A DNA stretch of 64,000 bases from Rhodopirellula islandica (GCF_001027925.1 NZ_LECT01000013.1:1-64000), one strand, 5' to 3'. Positions 15,811 through 25,582 are shown, counted from the stretch's first letter. The notes: generated from the letters alone by a model not told the origin. Made by a program: numbers and translations.

Positions 15811-17061
15811 ATGGCCATTGTCCATGAAGTTCCCAGGTCGGCGAGTTGGTTATCACGCATGCTGACGACCGATTTTTGCCCCTGGGCGAATCGTTTTGTT
15901 TACTGGCTCAAAGAGCCAATCGGTTGGTTCGTTCTGGCAACCGCGATCAGCGTGATCGTCGGTTTGTACTTGAGTCCCATCGGTTGGGTCCTGGCCGCGT
16001 CCTTGTCCGCGATCATGGTCGTCGGGATGGCCTGGCCGTTGGTGGCCGTGTCCGTTACGAGATGCGAACTGCGGCCCGAAACAAATTGCGTTCATGAGGG
16101 GGATGCATGCCGAATGCTTGTCTCGGTTCGCAATCGGCTTCCCATTCCAGTTTGGGGATTGTCCGTCGAAGGCTACCTGGATTGTGAAGGTGATGAAGCG
16201 GTTCCCACGGTCGGACTCGCTTGTGTGCCACCGATGTGCGTCAGTGACTTTGGCATCACCGTCAATCCGACACTGCGAGGCCATTACCCCATTCAATCGC
16301 CTTCCGTTGCCTGCTCGTTTCCATTTGGAATTTGGACCGCACGGCGAAAGCTGTCCACGACGAAGTCGCTCACGGTCTGGCCCAAGGTTTATCCGGTTCA
16401 AGGCGTTTGCCCGATCATCGGTCTGACCAGCACCGATCACGGCGACGGAAATCGCGGCGGCCGAAGCGGCGACTTTGTCGGCGTGAGAGACTATCGCCGC
16501 GGCGATTCGGCCAAGCACATCAACTGGGTCGCATCCGCCAGAGTGGACACGTTGGTCGTGACCGAACGTGGCGGACCGCAGTCGGTGGAACTGGATGTGT
16601 TTGTCGACACTGCCATTTCCCGCTCCGCCTCCACGACACTCTCCGAAGAGGAGCAATCTGAATCCGTCGGGCGTGAACGGCTGGCCAATCGCATTCGCAT
16701 GGCGGCCAGTGTCTTGATCAATCTGCACCAAACCGGGGTGCCAATGCGTGTCACGATTGGCCCGCAAAGTTTGTCTTTGCCACATGGCGCCAAAGGCAGG
16801 CAGCAGATTCTCAACGCACTCACCGAGATCCCCGCCGATGGAATCGTTGCCCCCATCCAACGAAAACGGATCAGCAAACACGCCCGAATCGAGTTCGCGA
16901 CCGATCCCCCTGGGTGCGAAGTCGTGCAGGTGATTGACCCGCGGGGCGGCCGCCGGGCAGGTGGGCGATCGGTGACGAAACAAATCGTATCGAGCGGTGC
17001 GTTGGCGCAGCAAATCGGCGACTTCTGGACGGAGGTGCGTGATGCTGACGTCGCCGCGTAA
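15811..17061 (+). CDS. DUF58 domain membrane protein
   Basis: A 416-residue protein with two N-terminal helices (about residues 35-80) followed by a soluble region. DUF58 is identified by GDFVGVRDYRRGDSAKHINW, and the following segment, VELDVFVDTA, resembles the start of a vWA-like fold. DUF58 proteins are usually encoded with MoxR ATPases and transglutaminase-like membrane proteins, as here, in a poorly understood envelope or stress module. The start is not certain: MAIVHEV at 15811 was chosen, with alternatives at 15769 and 15859. Its 3' end overlaps the next gene by 20 bp. Confidence 0.87.
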   Translation: MAIVHEVPRSASWLSRMLTTDFCPWANRFVYWLKEPIGWFVLATAISVIVGLYLSPIGWVLAASLSAIMVVGMAWPLVAVSVTRCELRPETNCVHEGDACRMLVSVRNRLPIPVWGLSVEGYLDCEGDEAVPTVGLACVPPMCVSDFGITVNPTLRGHYPIQSPSVACSFPFGIWTARRKLSTTKSLTVWPKVYPVQGVCPIIGLTSTDHGDGNRGGRSGDFVGVRDYRRGDSAKHINWVASARVDTLVVTERGGPQSVELDVFVDTAISRSASTTLSEEEQSESVGRERLANRIRMAASVLINLHQTGVPMRVTIGPQSLSLPHGAKGRQQILNALTEIPADGIVAPIQRKRISKHARIEFATDPPGCEVVQVIDPRGGRRAGGRSVTKQIVSSGALAQQIGDFWTEVRDADVAA

Positions 17062-19258
17062 ACGAACCGAAATCATCCTGCTCGCAATCCTTGCGATCGT
17101 CGCCGTTGTGCCGCTGCGATTCTTCGTTGAATCAAAGCTCTGGTTTCTGACGGAGATGGGAACGTTGTTGGTTCTCCTGGCCGTAGCGGAAGTCGTCAAG
17201 ACTTTCGGTGTGGAATCAGGCAGATCGAAACTCGTGTCGAGCTTCGCTACGACGCTGCTCGCGATCACCCCCCTCCTGTTCGCAACCCTGGCCCGAACAT
17301 TCGGTTCGCCAATCGCGTTTGAGATGTCCGCTCTCTCGGCATTTGGTTCGGTCTCGTTGGCCGTTGCCATCGCGGCAACCACCGATCGAACCCGATCGAT
17401 GTCCTTGGTTGCCAGTGGTTTCCTGGTGCTGTTTGCCACGTCCATTTCCGAACACCCACACGCCGTCTGGCTGGCGGTTGCCTGGATGAGCGTTTGCGTT
17501 TGGCACTTGGTTGCCAATCACTGGGAAAAACTCGACGTCTGCTTGCCCGACTCCGTTCGCCCCGCCGTGGGCGTTCGTCCCGCAAGCGTGCTGGTCGCCG
17601 TTGCGTTGTGCGTTGCCGGTGGACTGGTCGTTCGCGATCGCGTCGGTCCAGCCAATCGAATGACCAACGGTGTGATGCCCACCAGCGGAGGATCCAAGTG
17701 GTCCGACCCGGCAGCACGCTCTGGCATTGGAACGGGCGACGCTGCGATCGCAGCGAAGGATCATGCCGAGTCCTTCGGCGCGGTCGAATCGGAGATCTTC
17801 TTGGAATCCACTGAGTCGTCGCTGTTCGACATGGTCAACGAAATGATTGGAGAACCCAAGCAAAAAATGAAATGGGATCGTCGCCAAGCGATGGGCAGCG
17901 AGAACCTGATCCCGATGCACGATCAAGCCGCCAAAAGTGAAAAAGGCGGGGCCTCTTTCAGCACCGATCGAATGCCACCGAAGAAACATCACCACATCGA
18001 AGATGCAAAAGAAAACGCGGTGATTCAGTGGGACGGACCCACCGGCATTCGATTGGCGATGGAACGCTTCGACACCTTCGATGGTGTTGACTGGACTAAC
18101 TCAGCCGATCACTTCAACAATCAACTCAGCCGGCAGGAGATTGATCAACATGTTTGGTTCTTCGACCCACACATGAAATCCAGAGCGTTCAGCAACAGCG
18201 ACCTGGTGTCGGTCAACTTGCTGAAGGTATTGCGTCTCGATTCAACGCGGTTTCCGTCACCGATGATGACGGCAGGACTGCATATCAAAGACATCAACCG
18301 CCAAGACTTCTTTGGCATCACCAACGATGGTTCGTTGTTCATGCCCGAACGCGACAAGATCCCGCCCCTGACGGTTGTGAACCTGGCTTCGATCCAGGTG
18401 ATGGAAGATGAACTGTGGGAACGGCTTCCACGATGTGTCACCGAAGTCGAGGGACATCCAACGCTGGATCCAGCTTCCACGCCGCACCCATACGAACAAC
18501 TGCAAGCCATCGTCCACCGATTGCGAACGGAGTTCACGTTCGATCGCAACACCGCGAGCCTGACCGACAACCCAGTCGAAGAATTCTTGGAAAGCCGCCG
18601 CGGTGGCGATCACCTATTCGCGACCGCAGCAGCACTCCAAGCACGTGAAATCGGATTGCAATCCCGACTGGTGACCGGGTTCTATGTTCGTCCGGACTCC
18701 TACGACTTCACCGCGGGACATGCAAACATCACCCCCGAGGACGTTCACGTTTGGGTGGAGATCCAACTCGACGACGGACGCTGGTTCGAACTGGAACCCA
18801 CACCGGGGTACCAACCACCCATCTACACGCCGTCTTTGTGGCTGAGCACCAAACGCTTTGCGGCAGCGCATTGGATCCATGGCTGCCTCCTCATCGCAAT
18901 CGGTGCCGTGATATTCCTCACGCGGTTGATTTGGATCGAGTGGTTGCTGGCAACCATCTGGTCGCTGTCGTTGTTGCTGCCCTCGAAACACCAATTGCGA
19001 ATCGCCATGCGGATCGTGGAAACGCGAGCCCGCTTGATTGGCAAAGCTCGTCCGACGGGGAAACCGCAACGTGATTGGTTGGAATCCTTGGTCGCCCGTG
19101 ACGTTGGCCTCCACGATCACGTCCAGCAATTCTGCGATGTGGCTGACCAAGCCGTCTTTGGCGCACCGACACCGATCGATCGTCGCCAACTCAGCTCGGT
19201 TGTTCGCGGATTGAAAACCAAACAATTGAAATCGATTCCAAGTGAGACAACCGCATGA
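17042..19258 (+). CDS. Transglutaminase-like membrane protein (TgpA/DUF3488 type), probably non-catalytic
   Basis: A 738-residue protein with a cluster of N-terminal helices (about residues 10-200), a large periplasmic region, a transglutaminase-like domain (about 490-600) and a C-terminal helix pair followed by a cytoplasmic tail. The core is recognised from GLQSRLVTGFYVRP and DVHVWVEIQLDDGRWFELEPTPGY. In active members the helix before this starts with Cys (C-E-x-F-A); here the position is Asp523 (GGDHLFATA). The His is kept (His569), while the third residue appears to be Glu in place of Asp. The protein may therefore be a scaffold. It is coupled to DUF58 upstream (20-bp overlap) and MoxR downstream (4-bp overlap). 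Confidence 0.87.
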   Translation: MLTSPRKRTEIILLAILAIVAVVPLRFFVESKLWFLTEMGTLLVLLAVAEVVKTFGVESGRSKLVSSFATTLLAITPLLFATLARTFGSPIAFEMSALSAFGSVSLAVAIAATTDRTRSMSLVASGFLVLFATSISEHPHAVWLAVAWMSVCVWHLVANHWEKLDVCLPDSVRPAVGVRPASVLVAVALCVAGGLVVRDRVGPANRMTNGVMPTSGGSKWSDPAARSGIGTGDAAIAAKDHAESFGAVESEIFLESTESSLFDMVNEMIGEPKQKMKWDRRQAMGSENLIPMHDQAAKSEKGGASFSTDRMPPKKHHHIEDAKENAVIQWDGPTGIRLAMERFDTFDGVDWTNSADHFNNQLSRQEIDQHVWFFDPHMKSRAFSNSDLVSVNLLKVLRLDSTRFPSPMMTAGLHIKDINRQDFFGITNDGSLFMPERDKIPPLTVVNLASIQVMEDELWERLPRCVTEVEGHPTLDPASTPHPYEQLQAIVHRLRTEFTFDRNTASLTDNPVEEFLESRRGGDHLFATAAALQAREIGLQSRLVTGFYVRPDSYDFTAGHANITPEDVHVWVEIQLDDGRWFELEPTPGYQPPIYTPSLWLSTKRFAAAHWIHGCLLIAIGAVIFLTRLIWIEWLLATIWSLSLLLPSKHQLRIAMRIVETRARLIGKARPTGKPQRDWLESLVARDVGLHDHVQQFCDVADQAVFGAPTPIDRRQLSSVVRGLKTKQLKSIPSETTA

Positions 19259-20202
19259 GTGTGGCAACAGAACACGAACACGAAACACAAGCCGCCCTGC
19301 AGGCGATGCGTGAGCAACTCGGAAGAGTCCTCTTGGGCAAGTCCGAACAAATCGAAATGGTGATTGCGTGCCTGCTCGCACAAGGCCACTTGCTGCTGGA
19401 TGATTTGCCGGGAACGGGCAAGACAACGTTGGCGAAAGCCCTCGCGGATTGCTTGGGAGGCCGACTGGCCCGGATCCAGTGCACGCCGGACTTATTGCCG
19501 ACCGACGTGACGGGGTTCAATCTCTTCAACCAAAAAACTCGGGAGTTCGAGTTCCATCCCGGTCCCGTGTTCTCCGACGTGCTCTTGGCGGATGAGCTGA
19601 ACCGAACAACGCCACGTACCCAGAGCGCCTTGCTGGAAGCGATGGCGGAACGGCAGGTCACGATCGATGCGGTCCCGCACTCACTCTCGGACACGTTCTT
19701 TGTGATCGCAACGCAGAATCCGATCGACTCACACGGCGCCTACCCGTTGCCCGAAGCCCAACTGGATCGGTTCACGATCAAGCTTCAAATCGGATACCCC
19801 GACCGCGCCGCACAACTTGGGATTCTGGAAAACGCTGCCCGTGCGACCAGTTCCCATGACCGTCCGAGCAGCACCCTCTCATTGGCCGAACTGAGGCGGA
19901 TGCAGCAACACGTCCAAACGATTTCCGTCCACCCGAAAGTCCGCGAATACTTGGTTGACTTGGTCGAAGCAACGCGTGACGACGCAACCATTCAGCTCGG
20001 TGTGAGCCCCCGAGGCATGCTGCTGTGGCAACGGATCGCTCAAGCTTGGGCGGTGCTGCAAGGTCGCGACTTCGTGACCCCCAGCGACGTTGCCAAGGTG
20101 GCTCACCCGGTCCTGTCCGTGCGTTTGCTGACGATGACCGACGACGTCGATTCCGTGATCGACCGCATCATGGCTGAAGTTCCCGCCCCGGAGTACAAGT
20201 GA
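19255..20202 (+). CDS. MoxR-family AAA+ ATPase
   Basis: A 315-residue AAA+ ATPase. Walker A is LPGTGKTT (51-58), Walker B is DVLLADELNR, and sensor-type segments such as FFVIATQNPIDSHGAYPLPEAQLDRF and the lid-domain SPRGMLLWQRIAQAWA are normal for MoxR. These proteins act as chaperone-like ATPases, often on vWA or DUF58 partners encoded next to them. It overlaps the transglutaminase-like gene (ATGA, 19255-19258) and abuts the lipoprotein gene (TGATG). Confidence 0.95.
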   Translation: MSVATEHEHETQAALQAMREQLGRVLLGKSEQIEMVIACLLAQGHLLLDDLPGTGKTTLAKALADCLGGRLARIQCTPDLLPTDVTGFNLFNQKTREFEFHPGPVFSDVLLADELNRTTPRTQSALLEAMAERQVTIDAVPHSLSDTFFVIATQNPIDSHGAYPLPEAQLDRFTIKLQIGYPDRAAQLGILENAARATSSHDRPSSTLSLAELRRMQQHVQTISVHPKVREYLVDLVEATRDDATIQLGVSPRGMLLWQRIAQAWAVLQGRDFVTPSDVAKVAHPVLSVRLLTMTDDVDSVIDRIMAEVPAPEYK

Positions 20203-20684
20203 TGACTCGCAAGCCCAAACCATCGCAACCAGCACTTCCACGCCACCGGCTCTGGATTTCAGCTCTCGTCCTTTCACTTCTCGCCCTGCTTGTTGGCTGC
20301 AGCACGGATGACGCTCCCAAGACCTCCCTCTTTGAACACGACCACGTCGTGTCATCGCACTGGCCCAGTGACCTTGCCGACTTGTCGAGCAAGCTACGCA
20401 GTCGAATGGAGGAATACGGCGATTCGCCCGACGAACACCTGCGTCACGAAATCGAAGACCTTGTCGACTGGGTCAGTGAATTCGCTGCAGACACGCCCCT
20501 GTCCGAAACCGATTGGATTCCGCTGCATGAAAACAGCCAGGCCGTCTCGGCAAACTTGAAGGCAACCGACGAAGCGTTCGCCAGCGATGACCTGAAACAG
20601 ATCGAATCACTCTGCCAACGGATCGATGAATCGGTCTCCCTGATCCCGGAACACTTTGCCAGCGTGAAAGCGTCCACCCCATGA
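20202..20684 (+). CDS. Small lipoprotein of unknown function
   Basis: A 160-residue protein with a lipoprotein signal: basic start, hydrophobic WISALVLSLLALLVG and the lipobox Cys (LVGC, about residue 34). The mature part is acidic and helical (DLADLSSKLRSRMEEYG, ETDWIPLHENSQAVSANLK) without known motifs. Start and stop overlap both neighbours (TGATG with MoxR, ATGA with the permease), so it belongs to the operon. It may tether or regulate the module at the membrane. Confidence 0.82.
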   Translation: MTRKPKPSQPALPRHRLWISALVLSLLALLVGCSTDDAPKTSLFEHDHVVSSHWPSDLADLSSKLRSRMEEYGDSPDEHLRHEIEDLVDWVSEFAADTPLSETDWIPLHENSQAVSANLKATDEAFASDDLKQIESLCQRIDESVSLIPEHFASVKASTP

Positions 20685-22291
20685 ACCAACCACTCACAAT
20701 CATGTTGACCGGCGGATTCGTTCGCGTCCTTCAAGGCTTCGCTGCCGCCGCGCCAACGTTGCTGGTGGGACTGCTGATCGCGTCGATCATGCGCTACTAC
20801 CTCGGCGACAAGGGCACCCGAAGGTTGTTCGGCGGCGAGACAATCCGATCACTGCCACAATCCTGGTTGGTCGGCATGCTCTTGCCAGTCTGCTCGATTG
20901 GCGTGCTGCCGATTCTCTGCGAGATGCGACGGGCTCGCGTGAAGCCGGGGGCGATGTCGGCGTTCGCTCTCTCCGCTCCGTTGTTCAATCCGCTGTCGCT
21001 GCTTTACGGGCTGACACTCAGTCGACCGATGGTGATCATTCTGTTTGCATTCGGTTCACTGATCATCGTCACAGCGCTCGGACTGTTCTGGGATGCGTTC
21101 GGCGGGCGGAAAGAACCAGCTTGCGATTCAGAACCAGACATCTCGGATGCCGATCCCACCAACCCCGACTACTTGATCGGTCTGCGGCGACTGGCCGCCA
21201 CGTTCGTTCACTTCGCTCGTGATCTCACCGGTGCGAGCCTTGGTTGGACGGTGCTCGCGTTGTCCGGTCTCGCGGTTCTGGCCGCTGTCCTTCCCTTTGG
21301 AGCCATGCAGCACTCCGTGGAACGCGACGACTGGCTGGCGCCGTTGACGATGATGGGAGTCGCGATTCCTGTTTACGCGACCCCGATGTTGGCGATGAGC
21401 CAGTTGGGGATGATGTTTCAACATGCCAACTCACCCGGTGCAGCGTTCACCCTGTTGATCTTGGGCACCGGTATGAACCTGGCCACTCCGGTCTGGTTTG
21501 GAAAGCACTACGGATTCAAAGCGACGGCACGGTGGACGGTTTCCCTGCTGGTGATCGTGCTGGGAATCTCCTATGCAATCAATCAGCCGCTGATTCCACC
21601 GGGGGTCGAACCTGCCGGTCACACGCATGCCTTTGACATCTACGCCAATCCGATCCCGGTCTCCCAAGGGGGCAACACAACCTCGCTGCGAGACTTGGTG
21701 GTCAAGGACCTCGACTTCAGCGTCATCGCTTCGCTCGCCGTCCTGGGTTTCTTCAGCTTGGCCGGGATCGGTTTGCGACTCATGAAAATCGATGAGGCTT
21801 GGTTGGTGCGAACTGCCAAGGCTCACTCGTTTGTTTCCTCCCTGACATCGGAAGATGCAAAACCTCGCAAGGGACTCGACTTGGTGGTCCCGCCAGGCAT
21901 CATCGGAGCGACCATGCTGGCGGGCTTGGTCGCGATGAGTGTCGTCGCCTGCTTCGCCTACTACCCATCGGCGGAGGAATGCTTGGATGAGATCAGCATG
22001 GCGAGGGCAGAGTGTTTGTCGGCGGCCAACAGCGGCCAAGCCGAACACGCTTTGTATTGGCTGCCTGTTTGGGAAGACTGGAGTCGCCGAATGGAAGTCG
22101 GAACATTCATTCGCACGGGGCAGATTCGGCCCTACCAAAGGATGCAGGGTTATTTGATCCGCAAAAAGCTCGAATTGCTCGAACATGAACTGGAGCACGA
22201 CCCGTTCGAACTGGAGGAAACACAGCAGGTCGTGAGGAATATTCTGTCAACCAACACCCGCTGGGTACGTTCATTTCGACCCCAAGACTGA
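20681..22291 (+). CDS. YraQ/ArsP-type permease (DUF318 family)
   Basis: A 536-residue multi-helix membrane protein. PVCSIGVLPILCEMRRA and the second-half APLFNPLSL and YATPMLAMSQLGMMFQ fit the predicted permease family that includes ArsP and YraQ, where a Cys/Ser motif in a membrane helix lines the substrate path. It is longer than usual, with a loop around residues 280-330 and a C-terminal helical, charged tail after the last helix (LEHELEHDPFELEETQQ). Substrates known in the family are organoarsenicals; other members are uncharacterised. It overlaps the lipoprotein gene by 4 bp. Confidence 0.82.
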   Translation: MNQPLTIMLTGGFVRVLQGFAAAAPTLLVGLLIASIMRYYLGDKGTRRLFGGETIRSLPQSWLVGMLLPVCSIGVLPILCEMRRARVKPGAMSAFALSAPLFNPLSLLYGLTLSRPMVIILFAFGSLIIVTALGLFWDAFGGRKEPACDSEPDISDADPTNPDYLIGLRRLAATFVHFARDLTGASLGWTVLALSGLAVLAAVLPFGAMQHSVERDDWLAPLTMMGVAIPVYATPMLAMSQLGMMFQHANSPGAAFTLLILGTGMNLATPVWFGKHYGFKATARWTVSLLVIVLGISYAINQPLIPPGVEPAGHTHAFDIYANPIPVSQGGNTTSLRDLVVKDLDFSVIASLAVLGFFSLAGIGLRLMKIDEAWLVRTAKAHSFVSSLTSEDAKPRKGLDLVVPPGIIGATMLAGLVAMSVVACFAYYPSAEECLDEISMARAECLSAANSGQAEHALYWLPVWEDWSRRMEVGTFIRTGQIRPYQRMQGYLIRKKLELLEHELEHDPFELEETQQVVRNILSTNTRWVRSFRPQD

Positions 22292-22369
22292 CAATCCGAT
22301 CTCGACGAGATTACAATCGCAGGCGGTCGGACCGGACTGACGCACCTCTTTTTGCGGAAGATCCGTTTC

Positions 22370-23395
22370 ATGTTGGTAGTTCAAAAAAGCAAAGCTCGCG
22401 CCTTCACGCTGGTCGAATTGCTGGTGGTCATCTCGATCATTGGCGTTCTGATCTCGATGTTGCTGCCTGCCGTTCAATCGGCCCGCGAAGCCGCTCGTAG
22501 CACCGATTGCAAGAACCGCATTCGGCAATTGGCACTGGCGACGCACATGCACCATGACGTGCTCGGCTACTTTCCGCCGGCCAGGTACGAGTCGCGACCG
22601 GACGCCGATCCGGCCGACCAATGCGGCTTGGAAACACCCACGTGGCTGGCCCGTGTGATGCCTTATATCGAGCAAGCCTCGCTCGGTAGCCAATGGGATT
22701 TTTCCAAACCCTGGCATCAACACCCCGAGAACGTTCGAACGGTCGTTCCGGACATCTTCCTCTGCCCCTCGCGACGCTCCGGAACACAACCGACCGGCAC
22801 TCGGGCACTCCGCACAACGGTCGATGGCGGAGGCGGTCGCCTCCCCTGCGGTTGCCCCATGCCGCCTCGTCCCGTCGACGTGTCCTTGGATATCGAAGGT
22901 GCGCTCAGCGATTACGCAGGCAACCATGGTGACCTGACGCCCGGTGCGACCGGTGCTCCCACTGATTTTTACTATGGTGGCAACGGGACCGGAGTGATCA
23001 TCAGTGTGCGTCCCAACTGCAGTGATGGCAAAGCGATTGCCCCCTCCGATCGCATCCGGATGGCCTCTGTCACGGATGGGACGTCCAGCACGTTTCTGTT
23101 TGGCGAAAAGTTTGTCCCCCTCAACGGCCTGGCTCAATTCCCCGAAGACTCGCCAGCTTACGATGGCGACCACCTGCCCGCGTCCAGTCGTCTCGCCGGG
23201 CCCGGACTGCGTTTGGCCAACGGCCCCAGCGACGTTCTCGCTGACATGTTCTCATTTGGAAGCTGGCACCCTGCCGGCGTTCACTTCGCGCTGGTCGATG
23301 GCAGCGTTCGAATGCTCAGCCCCCACACCGACACCAAAGTCCTGGGCTCGCTGGCCAACCGTCGCGACGCCCACGTGGTGGAGTTGGCCCAATGA
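22370..23395 (+). CDS. DUF1559 prepilin-type secreted protein, copy 1
   Basis: A 341-residue planctomycete-type protein with a type IV prepilin-like N-terminus (AFTLVELLVVISIIGVLISM), a conserved PAVQSAREAAR and the C-terminal H-X9-DG motif (HPAGVHFALVDG). The residue before the cleavage point is Ala (ARAFTL) instead of the usual Gly; prepilin peptidases often accept Ala. The ATG at 22370 has GGAAG upstream; the frame could start 18 bp earlier at TTG. Localisation and role in planctomycetes are unknown. The next gene overlaps by 4 bp. Confidence 0.9.
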   Translation: MLVVQKSKARAFTLVELLVVISIIGVLISMLLPAVQSAREAARSTDCKNRIRQLALATHMHHDVLGYFPPARYESRPDADPADQCGLETPTWLARVMPYIEQASLGSQWDFSKPWHQHPENVRTVVPDIFLCPSRRSGTQPTGTRALRTTVDGGGGRLPCGCPMPPRPVDVSLDIEGALSDYAGNHGDLTPGATGAPTDFYYGGNGTGVIISVRPNCSDGKAIAPSDRIRMASVTDGTSSTFLFGEKFVPLNGLAQFPEDSPAYDGDHLPASSRLAGPGLRLANGPSDVLADMFSFGSWHPAGVHFALVDGSVRMLSPHTDTKVLGSLANRRDAHVVELAQ

Positions 23396-23817
23396 CTCGT
23401 CCTTGGGTCTCAGCCTTGTTTCTTCCACTGCTGCTGGCAGGATGTTCGGCGCAACACCCCGCAACAGGATTTGTCGGGTACACCGACGGGGAACCCGTTC
23501 AGTCCGGAAGCATTGAGTTTCGTTTGATCGAGACGGGCGATCGCTTTGCTGGACGGATCGCTCGCGATGGCGAGTTCACGTTGCGGGATCAAGACGGAAA
23601 CGAATCGCTGCCCCCTGGTGACTACGAAGTCGTCGTCGTGCAAATCGTGCTGACGGAAGATGTCGCCGCAGCCGATCACGATCACGGCCGCACCGTCCCT
23701 CGACGTTACGCCGACTACTACACCAGCGGCTTGCGGTATTCCAACCCAGCTGACCGGGTCGATTCGATCCGTGTTGAGCTCGAAGCAACGCCATCGACCC
23801 AATCGTCTGCTTTTTAA
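23392..23817 (+). CDS. Small transthyretin-like lipoprotein paired with DUF1559
   Basis: A 141-residue protein with a lipoprotein signal (SALFLPLLLAGC). The mature part reads as a beta-sandwich of the carboxypeptidase-regulatory/transthyretin-like type (GEPVQSGSIEFRLIETGDRF, FTLRDQDGN, LPPGDYEVVV). Such small lipoproteins are regularly coupled to DUF1559 genes in planctomycetes. ATGA overlap with the upstream gene supports cotranslation. The following 303 bp to pntAA holds no gene that can be supported. Confidence 0.82.
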   Translation: MTRPWVSALFLPLLLAGCSAQHPATGFVGYTDGEPVQSGSIEFRLIETGDRFAGRIARDGEFTLRDQDGNESLPPGDYEVVVVQIVLTEDVAAADHDHGRTVPRRYADYYTSGLRYSNPADRVDSIRVELEATPSTQSSAF

Positions 23818-24120
23818 AGAACGTTGCCGATTCCGAGTGAATGACAGGCGACATCCGCGGCGGAAAACGCCGTCTTCACAACGCATCCAGCATGCAAAAC
23901 GCGTCATCTTGATTGCGTATCCGTTCCGTGAATTCGGCGGCATCAGCCTGCACTGCCACTGCCACGTGCTTGGATGCTTCGTCGTTCTGTGCACCTTTCG
24001 GCCGAGGCATGCCGCATGCATCCGCCTCAGATGGTTAGGATAGGACACAAAGGCGGTGTCAGTGTTGAAAGATTGTACGATTCGAAGCACCGGCTGATTC
24101 AACACACGAGGAGCGAAGTG

Positions 24121-25254
24121 ATGCAGATTGGCGTCCCCCGCGAAAATTGGCCAGGCGAGGCGAGGGTGGCACTCGTCCCCGCCAGTGTCAAGAAACTGAT
24201 TCAGTCTGGGTTTTCAGTCGAGATCGAATCGGGTGCGGGATCTCAATCAGGGTTTCCGGACGACGCCTACACGGAGGCCGGTGCTGTCATTCTGACCGAC
24301 CGGGCATCCCTGCTGTCGGGCTCCGACGTCGTGCTGCGAGTCCGACGCCCCGAGACCGCGGAGGTTTCCAACCTCCGGCAAGAAGCCATCCACATCAGCT
24401 TCCTTGACCCATTCAATGAAAAGGAACTAATTGGCGAAATGGCCCAGTGCGGCGTGACGTCGGTTTCGATGGAGATGATCCCGCGATCCACTCGCGCCCA
24501 AAAGATGGATGCGTTGTCCTCGCAAGCCAACCTGGCGGGCTACGTCACGGTGATCCAAGCTGCGTATCACAGCCAAAAGATCTTCCCGATGATGATGACT
24601 CCCTCGGGAACCATTCGGCCCGCTCGGGTCTTTGTGATCGGTGCGGGCGTCGCGGGCCTGCAAGCGATTGCAACGGCGAAACGACTCGGTGCCCGCGTCG
24701 ATGCCTTTGACACCCGGCCCGTCGTCGCGGAACAAGTTCGATCGCTCGGTGCCAAGTTCGTGGAGATCGATCTGGGCGAAGTGGGGCAAACGGAACAGGG
24801 GTACGCCAAAGCGCTGACACCGGAACAAATTGAACTTCAAAAGGAAGGCCAAAAGAAACTCATTGCGGTCTCCGATGTCGTCATCACCACCGCCCAACTG
24901 TTTGGTCGCCCGGCGCCTCGCATCGTCACTCGCGACATGCTGCTCGCGATGCAACCCGGCAGCGTTGTCGTTGACATGGCAGTGGAAACGGGAGGCAACG
25001 TCGAGGGTTCCGTGCTGAATGAAATCGTCGATGTCGAAGGTGTCAAAATCATCGGCCAAGGGAATCTGCCATCCGAGGTCAGCCGCAATGCCAGCGAGAT
25101 GTACTCGAACAACTTGACCGCCTTGATCGACGATTTTTGGGACACCGAATCCAAGCGGTTCGCATTCGATCCCGAGGACGAAATCGTTCAAGCCGCCGTC
25201 ATCACTCGTGGTGGCGTGATCGTGAACGAGACCATCGCCAAGCTTCATTCGTAA
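24121..25254 (+). CDS. pntAA: Proton-translocating NAD(P) transhydrogenase subunit alpha part 1
   Basis: A 377-residue cytoplasmic NAD(H)-binding dI component. It starts MQIGVPRENWPGEARVALVP, and has the nucleotide-binding VFVIGAGVAGLQAIATAKRLGA and later PAPRIVTRDMLLAMQPGSVV of the PntA/alanine-dehydrogenase superfamily. The ATG at 24121 is preceded by GAGGAGCG. In this organism the alpha subunit is split, as in Rhodospirillum, with the membrane part in the next gene. With pntAB and pntB it would interconvert NADH and NADPH using the proton gradient. Confidence 0.95.
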   Translation: MQIGVPRENWPGEARVALVPASVKKLIQSGFSVEIESGAGSQSGFPDDAYTEAGAVILTDRASLLSGSDVVLRVRRPETAEVSNLRQEAIHISFLDPFNEKELIGEMAQCGVTSVSMEMIPRSTRAQKMDALSSQANLAGYVTVIQAAYHSQKIFPMMMTPSGTIRPARVFVIGAGVAGLQAIATAKRLGARVDAFDTRPVVAEQVRSLGAKFVEIDLGEVGQTEQGYAKALTPEQIELQKEGQKKLIAVSDVVITTAQLFGRPAPRIVTRDMLLAMQPGSVVVDMAVETGGNVEGSVLNEIVDVEGVKIIGQGNLPSEVSRNASEMYSNNLTALIDDFWDTESKRFAFDPEDEIVQAAVITRGGVIVNETIAKLHS

Positions 25255-25286
25255 ACCACCATTCATCCATTCAAACAGGGGTTCCC

Positions 25287-25582
25287 ATGGAAGCCGTGCT
25301 GCTCGCCTTCATTTTGATGTTGTCCGTGTTCTTAGGCTTTGAACTGATCGCCAAAGTGCCGGCAACCCTGCACACGCCCTTGATGTCGGGTGCCAATGCG
25401 ATTTCCGGCATCACCGTCGTCGGGGCCATCATCGCTGCGGGAGCCGATCTGGGACCGTGGTCGACGTGGCTGGGCGCACTGGCGGTCTTCTTTGCCACCG
25501 TCAACGTGGTTGGCGGCTACATGGTGACCGATCGGATGCTGAGCATGTTCAAAAAGAAAGACAGCCCATCGGGAGGTGACTC

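Noticed and set aside
15853-17517. A 554-residue minus-strand open frame opposite DUF58 and the transglutaminase-like gene
   Set aside because: Antisense shadow; it spans two real genes, and its composition (Arg/Asp/Thr/His-rich) is typical of GC-rich antisense frames.
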